The notes beneath the pieces were generated by a model that did not search any database, was not told the origin of the DNA, and saw nothing but the letters and a program-made list of their open reading frames with translations. DNA of 64,000 nt from Salipiger marinus. GTDB lineage: Bacteria > Pseudomonadota > Alphaproteobacteria > Rhodobacterales > Rhodobacteraceae. This document shows, piece by piece, positions 31,835 to 40,735 of this stretch. Position numbers and translations under genes: made by a program. Numbering within the stretch: the stretch's first letter is position 1; the number at the start of each line of letters is the position of its first letter. The stretch is taken from contig NZ_FNEJ01000021.1 in assembly GCF_900100085.1 (NCBI RefSeq), positions 1 to 64,000 of the forward strand. Direction: 5' to 3'.

Positions 31835-33112
31835 ATGACCATTACCCTTCTTTTTGTGGCGCTGCTGGTCCTCATCCTGATCGGGGTGCCGGTGGCCATC
31901 GCGCTGGCGGGCGCCTCGGCGCTGTTCATCCTGTCGGGCACGGTGCCGCCCATGGTGGTGGCGCATCGCATGGTCAACGGCGTGGACAGCTTTCCGCTGC
32001 TGGCGGTGCCGTTCTTCATCCTTGCGGGCAACCTGATGAACACGGCGGGCATCACCGAACGCATCTTCAACTTCGCGCTGGCGCTGGTGGGCTGGATGCG
32101 CGGCGGGCTGGGCCATGTGAACGTGGGCGCCAGCGTGATCTTCGCGGGCATGTCGGGGGCGGCGGTGGCCGATGCCGGCGGCCTTGGCGCCATCGAGATC
32201 AAGGCGATGCGCGATGCCAAATATGACACGGATTTTGCCGTGGGCATCACCGCCGCCTCCTCGACCATCGGGCCGATCATCCCGCCCTCGCTGCCCATGG
32301 TGATCTATGGCGTGGTGGCGGGCGCCTCCATCGGGCAGCTCTTTGCCGCAGGCTTCGTGCCCGGGCTGGTGATGGCGGTGGCGCTGATGCTGATGGTGGC
32401 ATGGACCGCCCGGCGCCGCGGCTATCCGCGCGATCAGGCCTTTGTCTGGAAGATCCTGTTTTCCAGCTTCCGCCGCGCCTTCCTGTCGCTGATGACGCCG
32501 GTCATCATCGTGGGCGGCATCCTGAGCGGCGCCTTCACCCCGACCGAGGCCGCCGTTGCCGCCTGCGCCTATGCGATGTTCCTTGGCGCCGTGGTCTATC
32601 GCACGCTGACGCTGCGCCGCTTCGTGCGGGTGAGCTTCGACACCATCGAGACCACCGCCGTGGTGCTGCTGGTGGTGGGGGCCGCGTCGATCTTCGCGTG
32701 GATCCTGACCTCGAACCGGGTGCCGGAAATGGCGGCGGCGCTGCTGCTGGGGGCCTCGGACAATCCGTGGGTGATCCTGCTGCTCATCAACATCATCCTG
32801 CTGATCGTGGGCTGTTTCATGGAGACGGTGGCGGCGATCACCATTCTGGTGCCGGTGCTGCTGCCGGTGGCGGTGGCGATCGGGGTGGATCCGGTACATT
32901 TCGGGGTCATCGTGGTGCTGAACCTGATGCTGGGGCTGCTGACGCCGCCGGTGGGCATGGTGCTTTACGTGCTGTCGAGGGTGGCCAACATTCCCTTCGA
33001 GCGCGCCATGACCGGCACCGCGCCGTTCCTGATCCCGCTGGTGCTGGTGCTGATCCTCATCACCTATGTGCCGCAGATCACCATGTGGCTGCCCACGCTG
33101 ATCTACCGTTGA
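31835..33112 (+). CDS. dctM: TRAP transporter large permease DctM
   Basis: A 425-residue ion-driven permease with about 12 membrane segments. DctM hallmarks are GVPVAIALAGASALF, FILAGNLMNTAGITERIFNF, SGAAVADAGGLGAIEI, TIGPIIPPSLPMVIYG and the C-terminal LGLLTPPVGMVLYVLS. It uses the sodium or proton gradient to import the acid bound by DctP. The ATG at 31835 follows TGAGGACGTC. Confidence 0.94.
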   Translation: MTITLLFVALLVLILIGVPVAIALAGASALFILSGTVPPMVVAHRMVNGVDSFPLLAVPFFILAGNLMNTAGITERIFNFALALVGWMRGGLGHVNVGASVIFAGMSGAAVADAGGLGAIEIKAMRDAKYDTDFAVGITAASSTIGPIIPPSLPMVIYGVVAGASIGQLFAAGFVPGLVMAVALMLMVAWTARRRGYPRDQAFVWKILFSSFRRAFLSLMTPVIIVGGILSGAFTPTEAAVAACAYAMFLGAVVYRTLTLRRFVRVSFDTIETTAVVLLVVGAASIFAWILTSNRVPEMAAALLLGASDNPWVILLLINIILLIVGCFMETVAAITILVPVLLPVAVAIGVDPVHFGVIVVLNLMLGLLTPPVGMVLYVLSRVANIPFERAMTGTAPFLIPLVLVLILITYVPQITMWLPTLIYR

Positions 33113-33401
33113 GCAGGCGGCAGGGCGGGAGGGGGCTCTGCCCCCTCTGCGGCTTTGCCGCAGTCACCCCCGGAGTTCAGGGGCAAGATGAAGGCCGGCC
33201 TGTGGTCGCGGCAGGGCCCCGGGGGCTTGAGGGTGACAGGGGGAGGCGCGGGTGGTGCCGGGCTGCCGGGTCCGCCCGGCCGGGCCGGACCGCTGCGGGG
33301 ACGCGCAGGGGGCCCGCAACCGTTCGTGATGTCTTTCCCCCGCGGCAGGATCATGGCATGGACGGTGGTATGAAAATCTGACCACTTCTTGGAGGAAGAG
33401 C
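33113..33401. other. Intergenic region between dctM and the FAH gene
   Basis: This 289-base gap holds one copy of the dispersed GGGGGCTCTGCCCC repeat (33131-33194), then very GC-rich sequence with a strong hairpin potential around 33288-33310 (GGTCCGCCCGG and CCGGGCCGGACC). A weak GTGGT-N11-ACCAC dyad lies at 33365-33385, before the Shine-Dalgarno GGAGGAA of the FAH gene. No coding potential is convincing. The dyad could be a GntR-type operator but is too short to call. Confidence 0.5.
33131..33194 (+). repeat. Dispersed intergenic repeat, copy A
   Basis: The copy has the head GGGGGCTCTGCCCC, a short GC-rich inverted repeat (CTGCGGC/GCCGCAG), CACCCCCGGAGTT, and the tail CAGGGGCAAGATGAAGG. 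The same order occurs in copies C and D near 45300 and 45700, and the head with a related tail in copies B and E. These short hairpin elements are spread through intergenic regions of Rhodobacteraceae genomes and may act as terminators or be non-autonomous mobile sequences. Confidence 0.7.
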
Positions 33402-34241
33402 ATGAAACTTGCACGTTATGGCGAGAGAGGCGCGGAAAAGCCCGCGCTGGTGGATGGCGACGGCAAGCTGCGCGATCTGAGCGGCCATGTGGCCGACATC
33501 GCAGGCGATGTGCTGACCGATCTTGAGACGCTGAAAGCCATCGACCCCGCCTCGCTGCCGCTGGTCGAGGGCAGCCCGCGTCTGGGCGCCTGTGTGGGGG
33601 GCACGCGCAAGTTCATCTGCATCGGCCTGAACTACGCCGATCACGCGGCGGAATCGGGCATGGACGTGCCGCCGGAGCCGGTGATCTTTGCCAAGTTCAC
33701 CTCTGCCATCTGCGGGCCGAACGATCCGATCATCATCCCGCGCAAATCCGTCAAGACCGACTGGGAGGTCGAGCTGGGTTTTGTCATCGGCAAGACCGCA
33801 AAATACGTCAAGGAAGAGGAGGCCATGGATCACGTCGCGGGCTTCTGCCTGATCAACGACGTGTCGGAGCGCGAGTTTCAGGCCGAGCGCGCGGGCCAGT
33901 GGGTGAAGGGCAAGTCTTCGGACAATTTCGGCCCGACCGGCCCGTGGCTGGTGACCCCGGACGAGGTGGGCGATTTCGACAGCCTTGGTATGTGGCTCGA
34001 CGTGAACGGCAAGCGCATGCAGGACGGCTCGACCGCCACCATGGTCTATCGCGTGCCGTTCCTCGTGTCCTATCTGTCGCAGTTCTTTACGCTGGAGCCG
34101 GGCGACATCATCTCCACCGGCACGCCTCCGGGCGTGGGTCTGGGCATGAAGCCGCCAGTTTACCTCAAGGCGGGGGATGTGGTCGAGCTTGGCATCGAGA
34201 AGCTGGGCAGCCAGCGGCAGGACTGCATCGACGACGCCTGA
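33402..34241 (+). CDS. Fumarylacetoacetate hydrolase (FAH) family protein
   Basis: A 279-residue FAH-family enzyme with KFICIGLNYADHAAESG, PPEPVIFAKFTSAICGP, the metal-binding DWEVELGFVIGK (Glu residues), INDVSEREFQ and STGTPPGVGLGMKPP. The closest described activities are 2,4-diketo-3-deoxy-L-fuconate/rhamnonate hydrolase and ureidoglycolate lyase-like proteins. It breaks C-C bonds in 2,4-dioxo acids in the cytoplasm. It lies after the TRAP operon, possibly in the same pathway, and is followed by a strong terminator. Confidence 0.88.
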   Translation: MKLARYGERGAEKPALVDGDGKLRDLSGHVADIAGDVLTDLETLKAIDPASLPLVEGSPRLGACVGGTRKFICIGLNYADHAAESGMDVPPEPVIFAKFTSAICGPNDPIIIPRKSVKTDWEVELGFVIGKTAKYVKEEEAMDHVAGFCLINDVSEREFQAERAGQWVKGKSSDNFGPTGPWLVTPDEVGDFDSLGMWLDVNGKRMQDGSTATMVYRVPFLVSYLSQFFTLEPGDIISTGTPPGVGLGMKPPVYLKAGDVVELGIEKLGSQRQDCIDDA

Positions 34242-34262
34242 GCGGAGGGGCTGACCAAAAGA

Positions 34263-34293
34263 GAACGGCGCGGGAGAGCTTCCCGCGCCGTTC
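34263..34293. terminator. Rho-independent terminator (bidirectional)
   Basis: GAACGGCGCGGGA and TCCCGCGCCGTTC make a perfect 13-base stem with a five-base GAGCT loop. It lies 21 bases after the FAH gene stop and 26 bases past the end of the convergent CHAP lipoprotein gene. TTCTTAT follows on the plus strand and TTTTGG on the minus strand, so it can serve both. Confidence 0.85.
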
Positions 34294-34319
34294 TTATGTC
34301 TGCGCCCGCCGCTGTCCTG

Positions 34320-34877
34320 TTATCTGAGACGCTGCGGGTAGATGAAGCCGTCGATGGGGTAGACGCTGCCAAAGGCGGTGGGCTGGCTCTGCACCCGGAC
34401 GGCGGACCAGTCGTTGCGGTCCGACACGTCGATCACCGCCATGCGCAGCGAGACCTGATTGCGGTGCCAGTTGGCGTGGTCGACGCGCACCTCGCGCGGC
34501 GAGACCACCTCGGAGACCACGGCGACATGGCCCATCGGCATGGATCCGGTGGAGCCGAAGGCCATCACCGCGCCCACGGCGGGCTGGCGTCCGCGCGCAT
34601 AGAGATCCTTGGCGTTGGACCACCATGTTTCGGCATTGCCGCGGATGTCGATGCCGCTGAGATTGCGCGCGAAGGGCACGCACCAGACGCGCTGGCCCTT
34701 GGCCTGCAGCGTTTCCGCCTCGCGCAGCGCCAGCGTCTGACGGTCGAGGTCAATCCCCATCTGGGAGGACAGCGGAAGCTGCTCCGACGGGGTCTTGGCG
34801 CAGGCGGCGGCCAGAAGAAGCAAAGCGCACAGGTATGGAAGGCGGCGTATAGCCGTCCCGGAGCGGTTCACGCTCAT
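34320..34877 (-). CDS. CHAP-domain lipoprotein (putative cell-wall amidase/endopeptidase)
   Basis: A 185-residue protein with a lipoprotein signal ending LLLLAAAC (Cys26) and a CHAP domain: GQRVWCVPFARNLSGIDIRG with the catalytic Cys, MPMGHVAVVSEVVSPREV with the His, and VDHANWHRNQVS. CHAP proteins cleave peptidoglycan peptides or glutathionylspermidine. The N-terminal NRSGTAIRRLPYLC is basic as expected. It is probably anchored in the outer membrane. Neighbours include another lipoprotein with a peptidoglycan-binding fold. Confidence 0.85.
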   Translation of the reverse strand: MSVNRSGTAIRRLPYLCALLLLAAACAKTPSEQLPLSSQMGIDLDRQTLALREAETLQAKGQRVWCVPFARNLSGIDIRGNAETWWSNAKDLYARGRQPAVGAVMAFGSTGSMPMGHVAVVSEVVSPREVRVDHANWHRNQVSLRMAVIDVSDRNDWSAVRVQSQPTAFGSVYPIDGFIYPQRLR

Positions 34878-35025
34878 GCGTCCCTCGATCAGTTGTTTCT
34901 GCCCGGCCGCTCGTTGGTGGCGACCTTGGTCAGGTTCCCTTAACGAAGGTTAAAATCAAGACTTGGTTAACGGGCAGGGGGGTCCGGTGGCAGGATCTCG
35001 CCGATCGGTGCCCGCCAAAGCCGCG

Positions 35026-35538
35026 TCACAGCAGCGTTGCGGGATCGACCGCCACCAGCCCCAGCGCGCGGGCGGTTTCCAGCGACAGCTGCGCGCTGTC
35101 GAGGCCGCGTTCGGTCTGATAGGCGCGCAGCGCGCGGCGGGTGGCGGCATCCATCTGCCCGGTGATTGGGCCGCTGTGATAGCGGCGGGCCTGTAGTGCG
35201 CGCTGGACCGAGGCGATGAATTCCGCCGTCATCTCCGCCGGGCAGGGCGCCTGAAAGCGCATCTCGCCGCGCGGGCGCACCACGCGCGGCACCGGCGCGC
35301 GGCGATAGATCGGCGGGCGGATCACCGTGCCGTCCTCGGCAATTTCGGCCTGCACCACCTGCACCTCGCCCATCACCTGCTCGTAGATGGCGGGCACATG
35401 TTCGCGCGCCCAGCAGGTGCCGTCGGGATCGGTTTCGGGGGGTAGCGGCGGCGCGTCGGGCGGGGTGGGGGCGCAGGCGGCCAGCAGTCCGAGCAGGCTC
35501 AGGCGGAGGAGGACCGCAGGCGGGCGAAGGGGGATCAT
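35026..35538 (-). CDS. Lipoprotein with a peptidoglycan-binding domain
   Basis: A 170-residue protein with the lipobox LLAAC near residue 21 and a proline-rich linker (APTPPDAPPLPPETDPDG). The C-terminal part (EFIASVQRALQARRYHSGP, ITGQMDAATRRALRAYQTER) is a PG_binding_1 repeat. ATG 35538 gives a proper signal sequence. It probably links the outer membrane to the cell wall. It is upstream of the CHAP lipoprotein on the same strand, separated by 148 bases that contain two GGTTAA motifs. Confidence 0.8.
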   Translation of the reverse strand: MIPLRPPAVLLRLSLLGLLAACAPTPPDAPPLPPETDPDGTCWAREHVPAIYEQVMGEVQVVQAEIAEDGTVIRPPIYRRAPVPRVVRPRGEMRFQAPCPAEMTAEFIASVQRALQARRYHSGPITGQMDAATRRALRAYQTERGLDSAQLSLETARALGLVAVDPATLL

Positions 35539-35582
35539 CTGCTCTGGCCTTGTTCTGCTATGCGGGCGCGGGCGGAGCCTAG

Positions 35583-36050
<468 letters not shown>

Positions 36051-36143
36051 GATCCGCGTGCCGGGGCGCCGCGTCTGCCTTGCGCGCGTGGCCGCCCCGC
36101 ACCCGCGGCGCGCGGAGGGGGCGGCGCCTGTGGTGGCGCGGCC

Positions 36144-37517
36144 CTAGCCCTGCGGCACCAGCTTGCCGGGGTTGAGCAGGCCCTTGGGATCAAGCGCGCG
36201 CTTGATCTCTCCCATCACGTCCCAGCCTTCGCCATGTTCGGCGCGCATATAGGCGAGCTTGCCCAGACCCACGCCATGTTCGCCGGTCGAGGTGCCGCCG
36301 AGCGCCAGCGCCCGTTCGGCCATGCGGTGCGACAGCGCCTTGGCCGCCTCCAGATCCGCGGGGCTGTCGGGGTCGATGAGCAGGATGGCGTGGAAATTGC
36401 CGTCGCCGACATGGCCGAGGATCGGCCCGGGAATCGGGCTGGCGGCGATGTCGGCCTGAGTTTCCTCGACGGCGCGGGCCAGTTCTGAGATCGGCACGCA
36501 GATGTCGGTGACCAGCGCCCGCGCCCCGGGGCGCGAGGCGAGGATGGCGTAATAGCCGTTATGCCGCATCGCCCAGAGCGCGCGGCGTTCCTCTTCGCGG
36601 GCGGACCAGCGGAAGGGCGAGCCGCCGTGATCCTCGACGATCTCGGCAAAGCGGGCCGCATCCTGCGCCACGCTGTCGGGCGAGCCGTGGAATTCCACCA
36701 GCAGATGCGGCGCCTCGGCCATCTCCACCCCGGCATAGCTGCTGAAGGCGCGGGCGGTGGCGGCATCGACAAATTCGATCCGCGCCATGGGAATGCCCAT
36801 CTGGATGGTGTCCATCACCGCCGTCACCGCCGCCTGCATGTCGGGAAAGGCGCAGATGCCCGCGCTGGTGGCTTCGGGGATGCCATGCAGGCGCAGGGTC
36901 AGTTCGGTGACCAGCCCCAGCGTGCCTTCGGATCCGACCAGAAGCCCGGTCAGGTCATAGCCGGCGGAGGATTTGCGCGCCCGCGTGCCGGTGCGGATCA
37001 CCCGCCCGTCGGCCAGCACCACCTGCAGCCCCAGCACGTTGTCGCGCATGGTGCCGTAGCGCACCGCCGTGGTGCCGGAGGCGCGGGTCATCGCCATCCC
37101 GCCCAGCGTGGCATTGGCGCCGGGATCGACCGGAAACATCAGCCCGGTCGCGCGCAGCTCCTGATTGAGCGCCTCGCGCGTCACGCCGGGCTGCAGGGTG
37201 ACATCCATATCGGCGGGCCGGATCTGCAGCACCCGGTTCATGCGGGTGAAATCCACCACCACGCCGCCCTGGACCGCGAGCCCGTGGCCTTCCAGAGAGC
37301 TGCCCGCGCCCCAGCCCACCACCGGGCAGTCATGGGCCGCGCAGACCCGCATGATCTGCGCCACCTCCTCGACCGTGTCGGGATAGGCCACCGCATCGGG
37401 CAGGGTGAGCGGAAAATGCGACTCCGAACGGCCATGCAGCTCCAGTTCGGACTTGGAGCGCGTGAGGCGTTCGCCTAGGAAGTGGGCCAGAGCCTCCAGG
37501 GCCGGTGCGGTTGTCAT
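36144..37517 (-). CDS. FAD-linked oxidase (D-lactate dehydrogenase/glycolate oxidase GlcD type)
   Basis: A 457-residue flavoprotein with a PCMH-type FAD domain (VVGWGAGSSLEGHGLAVQGG, VDPGANATLGGMAMTRASGT, GYDLTGLLVGSEGTLGLVTE) and a C-terminal FAD_oxidase_C domain (GHVGDGNFHAILLIDPDSP, GEHGVGLGKLAYM). The family oxidises D-2-hydroxy acids such as D-lactate or glycolate and passes electrons to the respiratory chain. No glcE/glcF subunits follow, so a single-subunit D-lactate dehydrogenase (cytochrome) is most likely. It is divergent from the CLC gene. Confidence 0.88.
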   Translation of the reverse strand: MTTAPALEALAHFLGERLTRSKSELELHGRSESHFPLTLPDAVAYPDTVEEVAQIMRVCAAHDCPVVGWGAGSSLEGHGLAVQGGVVVDFTRMNRVLQIRPADMDVTLQPGVTREALNQELRATGLMFPVDPGANATLGGMAMTRASGTTAVRYGTMRDNVLGLQVVLADGRVIRTGTRARKSSAGYDLTGLLVGSEGTLGLVTELTLRLHGIPEATSAGICAFPDMQAAVTAVMDTIQMGIPMARIEFVDAATARAFSSYAGVEMAEAPHLLVEFHGSPDSVAQDAARFAEIVEDHGGSPFRWSAREEERRALWAMRHNGYYAILASRPGARALVTDICVPISELARAVEETQADIAASPIPGPILGHVGDGNFHAILLIDPDSPADLEAAKALSHRMAERALALGGTSTGEHGVGLGKLAYMRAEHGEGWDVMGEIKRALDPKGLLNPGKLVPQG

Positions 37518-37575
37518 TCGGGGTCCTCCAGACGTGCCGGGCGATCCTATCCAAGCCGCGCGCCCTGCGAAAGCC

Positions 37576-39264
37576 ATGGGACGGGAAATGCTGAGCCAAT
37601 TTGACCGGCACTGGCGCGAGACCCGCGCCGCCTGCGCAGAAGGCTGGGATCTGCTGCGCCACAAGGGGCCGGGGCAGATCACCTTCTGGATGATCGCGCT
37701 GGTGGTGGGCGCCGCCTCGGGCTTTGCCGCGCTGCTGTTCCGGCTGGCCATCGAACGGCTGCAGGCCGCGCTTTACGGCACAGAGGATGTCAGCACGCTG
37801 GCCACCTTTGCCTCGGGCCTGCCCTGGATCTGGGTGCTGCTGGTGCCCGCGCTGGGGGGTGGCGTGGTGGGGCTGATCCTGCACAAGTTCACCCCCGACG
37901 GGCGGGTGCGCAGCGTCGCCGACGTGATCGAGGGGGCGGCACTCTGCGACGGGCGGGTGGAAAAGAAGGCGGGGCTCGCCTCGGCGCTCTGTTCATGGAT
38001 CACGCTCTCCACCGGTGGGTCGACCGGGCGCGAGGGGCCGGTGGTGCATATCGCCGCCATGATCTCCAGCTGGGCGTCGAACCTCTTGCGGGTGGACGGC
38101 ATCACCGGGCGCGACCTTCTGGGCTGTGCGGTGGCTGCCGCCGTCTCCTCCAGCTTCAACGCGCCGATTGCGGGCGCGCTGTTTGGGCTGGAGGTGGTGC
38201 TGCGCCATTTCGCCCTGCATGCCTTTGCGCCCATCGTCGTGGCCTCGGCGGCGGGCACGGTCATCAACCGGCTCGCCTTTGGCGATGTCACGGAATTTGT
38301 GCTGCCCGGCCAGACCACGGTGGAATTCTATCTGGAGCTTCCGGCGTTTTTCCTGATGGGGCTGGTCTGCGGGCTGGTGGCGGTGCTGATGATGCGGGCC
38401 ATCTTCTGGTCCGACGATCTGGGCACCACCATCCAGCGCCGCCTGTCGCTGCCGCACTGGCTGCGGCCTGCGGTCACCGGGCTGATGCTGGGGGCCATCG
38501 CCATCCTGTTTCCGCATATCATCGGCGTGGGCTACGAGACGACCTCGCGCGCGCTGACCGGCACGCTGGGGCTGGGCGAGGCGATGCTTTTTGCCGTGGT
38601 CAAGGTGGCGGCGGTATCGGTGACCATGGCCGGGCGCATGGGGGGCGGGGTGTTTTCGCCCTCGCTGATGGTGGGGGCGCTGACCGGGCTCGCCTTCGGC
38701 CATGTGGCAACGGCCATCGTGCCCGATCACAGTTCGGCCTTCACGCTTTATGCGCTGGCGGGCATGGGGGCGGTGGCGGCGGCGGTGCTGGGCGCGCCGA
38801 TCTCCACCACGCTGATCGTGTTCGAGCTGACCGGCGACTGGCAGACGGGGCTCGCGGTGATGATCTCGGTGTCGATGTCCACCGCCGTGGCGTCGCGGCT
38901 GGTGCATCGCAGCTTCTTCCTGACGCAGCTGGAACGGCGCAACGTGCATCTGGCGGCGGGGCCACAGGCCTATCTGCTGGCGATGTTCCGGGTGCAGGGC
39001 GTGATGCGCCCGGTGACCGCCGAGGGCGCCGCCGACGAGGAAGCCTGCCTGCGCATGATGGATCAGGGGCTGTATCTGAACGCGCAGTCCACGCTGGAAA
39101 CCGCGCTGCCGCTGTTCGAGAAATCCGGCGTGGCCTATCTGCCGGTCATCACCCGGACCGAGCCCGACGGCACCCCGGTGCTGCAGGGCGCGCTGTTCCA
39201 TGTCGACGCGCTCAAGGCCTATAACCGGGCGCTGGCCGCCACGGCGGAAGAAGAGCACAGCTAG
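37576..39264 (+). CDS. CLC-family chloride channel/antiporter with a C-terminal CBS-like domain
   Basis: A 562-residue membrane protein. Residues 30 to about 430 hold the CLC core: STGGSTGREGPVVH (GREGP with the gating Glu), NAPIAGALFGLEVVL, GGGVFSPSLMVGAL (GxFxP motif) and GAPISTTLIVFELTG. The C-terminal 120 residues, beginning FRVQGVMRP, look like a CBS regulatory domain. CLC proteins conduct or exchange chloride or other anions. Two in-frame starts, 37576 and 37588, are possible. It is divergent from the FAD-oxidase gene. Confidence 0.9.
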   Translation: MGREMLSQFDRHWRETRAACAEGWDLLRHKGPGQITFWMIALVVGAASGFAALLFRLAIERLQAALYGTEDVSTLATFASGLPWIWVLLVPALGGGVVGLILHKFTPDGRVRSVADVIEGAALCDGRVEKKAGLASALCSWITLSTGGSTGREGPVVHIAAMISSWASNLLRVDGITGRDLLGCAVAAAVSSSFNAPIAGALFGLEVVLRHFALHAFAPIVVASAAGTVINRLAFGDVTEFVLPGQTTVEFYLELPAFFLMGLVCGLVAVLMMRAIFWSDDLGTTIQRRLSLPHWLRPAVTGLMLGAIAILFPHIIGVGYETTSRALTGTLGLGEAMLFAVVKVAAVSVTMAGRMGGGVFSPSLMVGALTGLAFGHVATAIVPDHSSAFTLYALAGMGAVAAAVLGAPISTTLIVFELTGDWQTGLAVMISVSMSTAVASRLVHRSFFLTQLERRNVHLAAGPQAYLLAMFRVQGVMRPVTAEGAADEEACLRMMDQGLYLNAQSTLETALPLFEKSGVAYLPVITRTEPDGTPVLQGALFHVDALKAYNRALAATAEEEHS

Positions 39265-39303
39265 ACCGCCGCGCCGCCGCGACGGTCTAGCTTTGGCCGT
39301 GGC

Positions 39304-39732
39304 TCAGGCGAGTTCGGTCTCGACGTCGATATTGCCATGGGTCGCGTTGGAATACGGGCAGATGAAATGGCCGCGTTCCACGATCTTTTCCGCCACGTCG
39401 CGCTCCAGCCCGGGCAGGGCGACCACCAGCTTGACCTTCAGGCCAAAGCCGCCCTCGCTGCGCGGGCCGATGCCCACATGCGCGGTGACGGTGGCATCCT
39501 CGGGCACGGTGCCCAACTTTTCGGAGCTTGCGGCAAAGCGCATCGCGCCCAGATAGCAGGCGGCATAGCCAAGCGCGAACAGCTCTTCGGGGTTGTGACC
39601 CGCGCCCGATCCGCCCAGCTCCTTCGGGCTCGCCATGGTGACGGTCAGCATGCCGGAGGCAAGCTTCGCCACGCCGTTGCGGCCGCCGCCGGTGGCCTGC
39701 GCTTCGGTCCAGTATTTTGTATCAATGGTCAT
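39304..39732 (-). CDS. ohr: Organic hydroperoxide resistance protein Ohr (OsmC family)
   Basis: A 142-residue thiol peroxidase. The two reactive cysteines are in ALGYAACYLGAMRF and GHFICPYSNATHGN, and TKYWTEAQATGGGRNG is the usual Ohr start. It reduces fatty-acid and other organic hydroperoxides in the cytoplasm with lipoyl or thiol donors. It is divergent from ohrR, with a 12-base palindrome 27 bases upstream of its start. Confidence 0.93.
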   Translation of the reverse strand: MTIDTKYWTEAQATGGGRNGVAKLASGMLTVTMASPKELGGSGAGHNPEELFALGYAACYLGAMRFAASSEKLGTVPEDATVTAHVGIGPRSEGGFGLKVKLVVALPGLERDVAEKIVERGHFICPYSNATHGNIDVETELA

Positions 39733-39759
39733 GGGGGTAATTCCTTCGCTAACGATTGT

Positions 39760-39771
39760 ATCGTGCACGAT
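39760..39771. promoter_or_regulatory. Palindrome ATCGTGCACGAT, candidate OhrR operator at ohr
   Basis: This perfect 12-base palindrome lies 27 bases upstream of the ohr start in the ohr-ohrR divergent gap. A sister site ATCGCGCGCGAT lies on the ohrR side at 39814. Both fit ATCG-YGCR-CGAT. It differs from the AT-rich OhrR box of Bacillus and Xanthomonas, so the assignment depends on position and pairing. Confidence 0.45.
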
Positions 39772-39813
39772 TGATAACGCGGCCCGGAACTGCCGTCAAT
39801 CGCTTGCGAAAGG

Positions 39814-39825
39814 ATCGCGCGCGAT
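39814..39825. promoter_or_regulatory. Palindrome ATCGCGCGCGAT, candidate OhrR operator at ohrR
   Basis: A perfect 12-base palindrome ending 13 bases before the ohrR start codon, and similar to the one at 39760. Its position would allow OhrR to repress its own gene. It is followed by an AT-rich ATATAAC stretch. Confidence 0.45.
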
Positions 39826-39838
39826 ATAACTTGCCGCG

Positions 39839-40267
39839 ATGACCCTAGCCCCCGCCGACATGATCTGCTTCGCGCTGTATTCCGCCACCCATGCGATGCA
39901 GCAGGCCTACCGCCCGCATCTGGACCGGCTGGGCCTGACCTATCCGCAATATCTGGTGCTGAGCGCGCTCTGGACCGCCGACACCCCGCCGCGCATGGGC
40001 GATGTCGCGCGCCAGCTGCAGCTGGAATCGAACACGCTGACGCCGCTGCTGAAACGGCTCGAGGCGGCAGGTCTGCTGATCCGCCGCCGCGATCCGGAGG
40101 ACGAGCGGCAGGTGCGGCTGGACCTGACCGAAGCAGGCCAGCAGATGCGCGCCCGCGCCGCCCATGTGCCGGGCTGCATCGCGGATGAGGCGGGCCTGCC
40201 GCTGGACGATCTGCTGCGCCTGCGCGACGAGATCACCACGCTGCGCGACCAGTTGCGCAAGGCCTGA
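39839..40267 (+). CDS. ohrR: OhrR, MarR-family peroxide-sensing repressor
   Basis: A 142-residue MarR protein. The OhrR-specific N-terminus has the sensing cysteine at residue 10 (DMICFALYSATHAMQQAYRP), followed by LTYPQYLVLSALW and the winged helix VARQLQLESNTLTPLLKRLE, RRRDPEDERQVRLDLT. Oxidation of the cysteine by organic hydroperoxides releases repression of ohr. It is divergent from ohr with 106 bases between them that hold two matching palindromes. Confidence 0.93.
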   Translation: MTLAPADMICFALYSATHAMQQAYRPHLDRLGLTYPQYLVLSALWTADTPPRMGDVARQLQLESNTLTPLLKRLEAAGLLIRRRDPEDERQVRLDLTEAGQQMRARAAHVPGCIADEAGLPLDDLLRLRDEITTLRDQLRKA

Positions 40268-40333
40268 AGGCGTCGCGCAGCCGGGCGTCAGGCCAGCAGC
40301 CCGCGCCCGCCTGCGGAGTTCAGGCCGAACCGG

Positions 40334-40678
40334 TCAGACCTGTTCGACCGCCACGCCATCCTGCACGTCAAAGGCCAGATAGCCGCCGATCTCTGCCGCG
40401 TCGGGTTTCGGCTGCGTATAGCAGAACACCGCATTCTCATAGGTGCGGCTTTTCGAGGCGATGTGGTAATGCTCCGCCTCGCCAAGCGCCGCGCTGGAGC
40501 TGCGATAGGGGCTGGGCTCCAGAAAGGCCATGGCCACATCCTCGCGCGGGAAGAAGATGACGAAGGGCTTGTCGCCCTCGGTCAGTTCCAGCGCCCGGCT
40601 GCTTTCGCCCAGAACGGCCCCGCCCGCGCGGATCACCCAAGTGCCGCCCGCCGGACGGACTGCGATATGTTTCAGCAT
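40334..40678 (-). CDS. DUF427 domain protein
   Basis: A 114-residue protein of the DUF427 family: ESSRALELTEGDKPFVIFFP, REDVAMAFLEPS, HYHIASKSRTYENAVFCYTQ and the final GGYLAFD. The family is widespread, small and of unknown biochemical function. It lies between ohrR (convergent) and the aminopeptidase gene on the same strand, 57 bases downstream of the latter, so it may be co-transcribed with it. Confidence 0.85.
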   Translation of the reverse strand: MLKHIAVRPAGGTWVIRAGGAVLGESSRALELTEGDKPFVIFFPREDVAMAFLEPSPYRSSSAALGEAEHYHIASKSRTYENAVFCYTQPKPDAAEIGGYLAFDVQDGVAVEQV

Positions 40679-40735
40679 CCTGTCTCTCCCATCAACCCGC
40701 TCATGGTATAGCGACGTCCCTGCGACAGTCCCGTG

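Noticed and set aside
33365-33385. GTGGT-N11-ACCAC dyad before the FAH gene as a GntR operator
   Set aside because: Arms of only five bases and no match to the ATATACC repeats upstream of the fusion gene; kept only as a remark in the gap entry.
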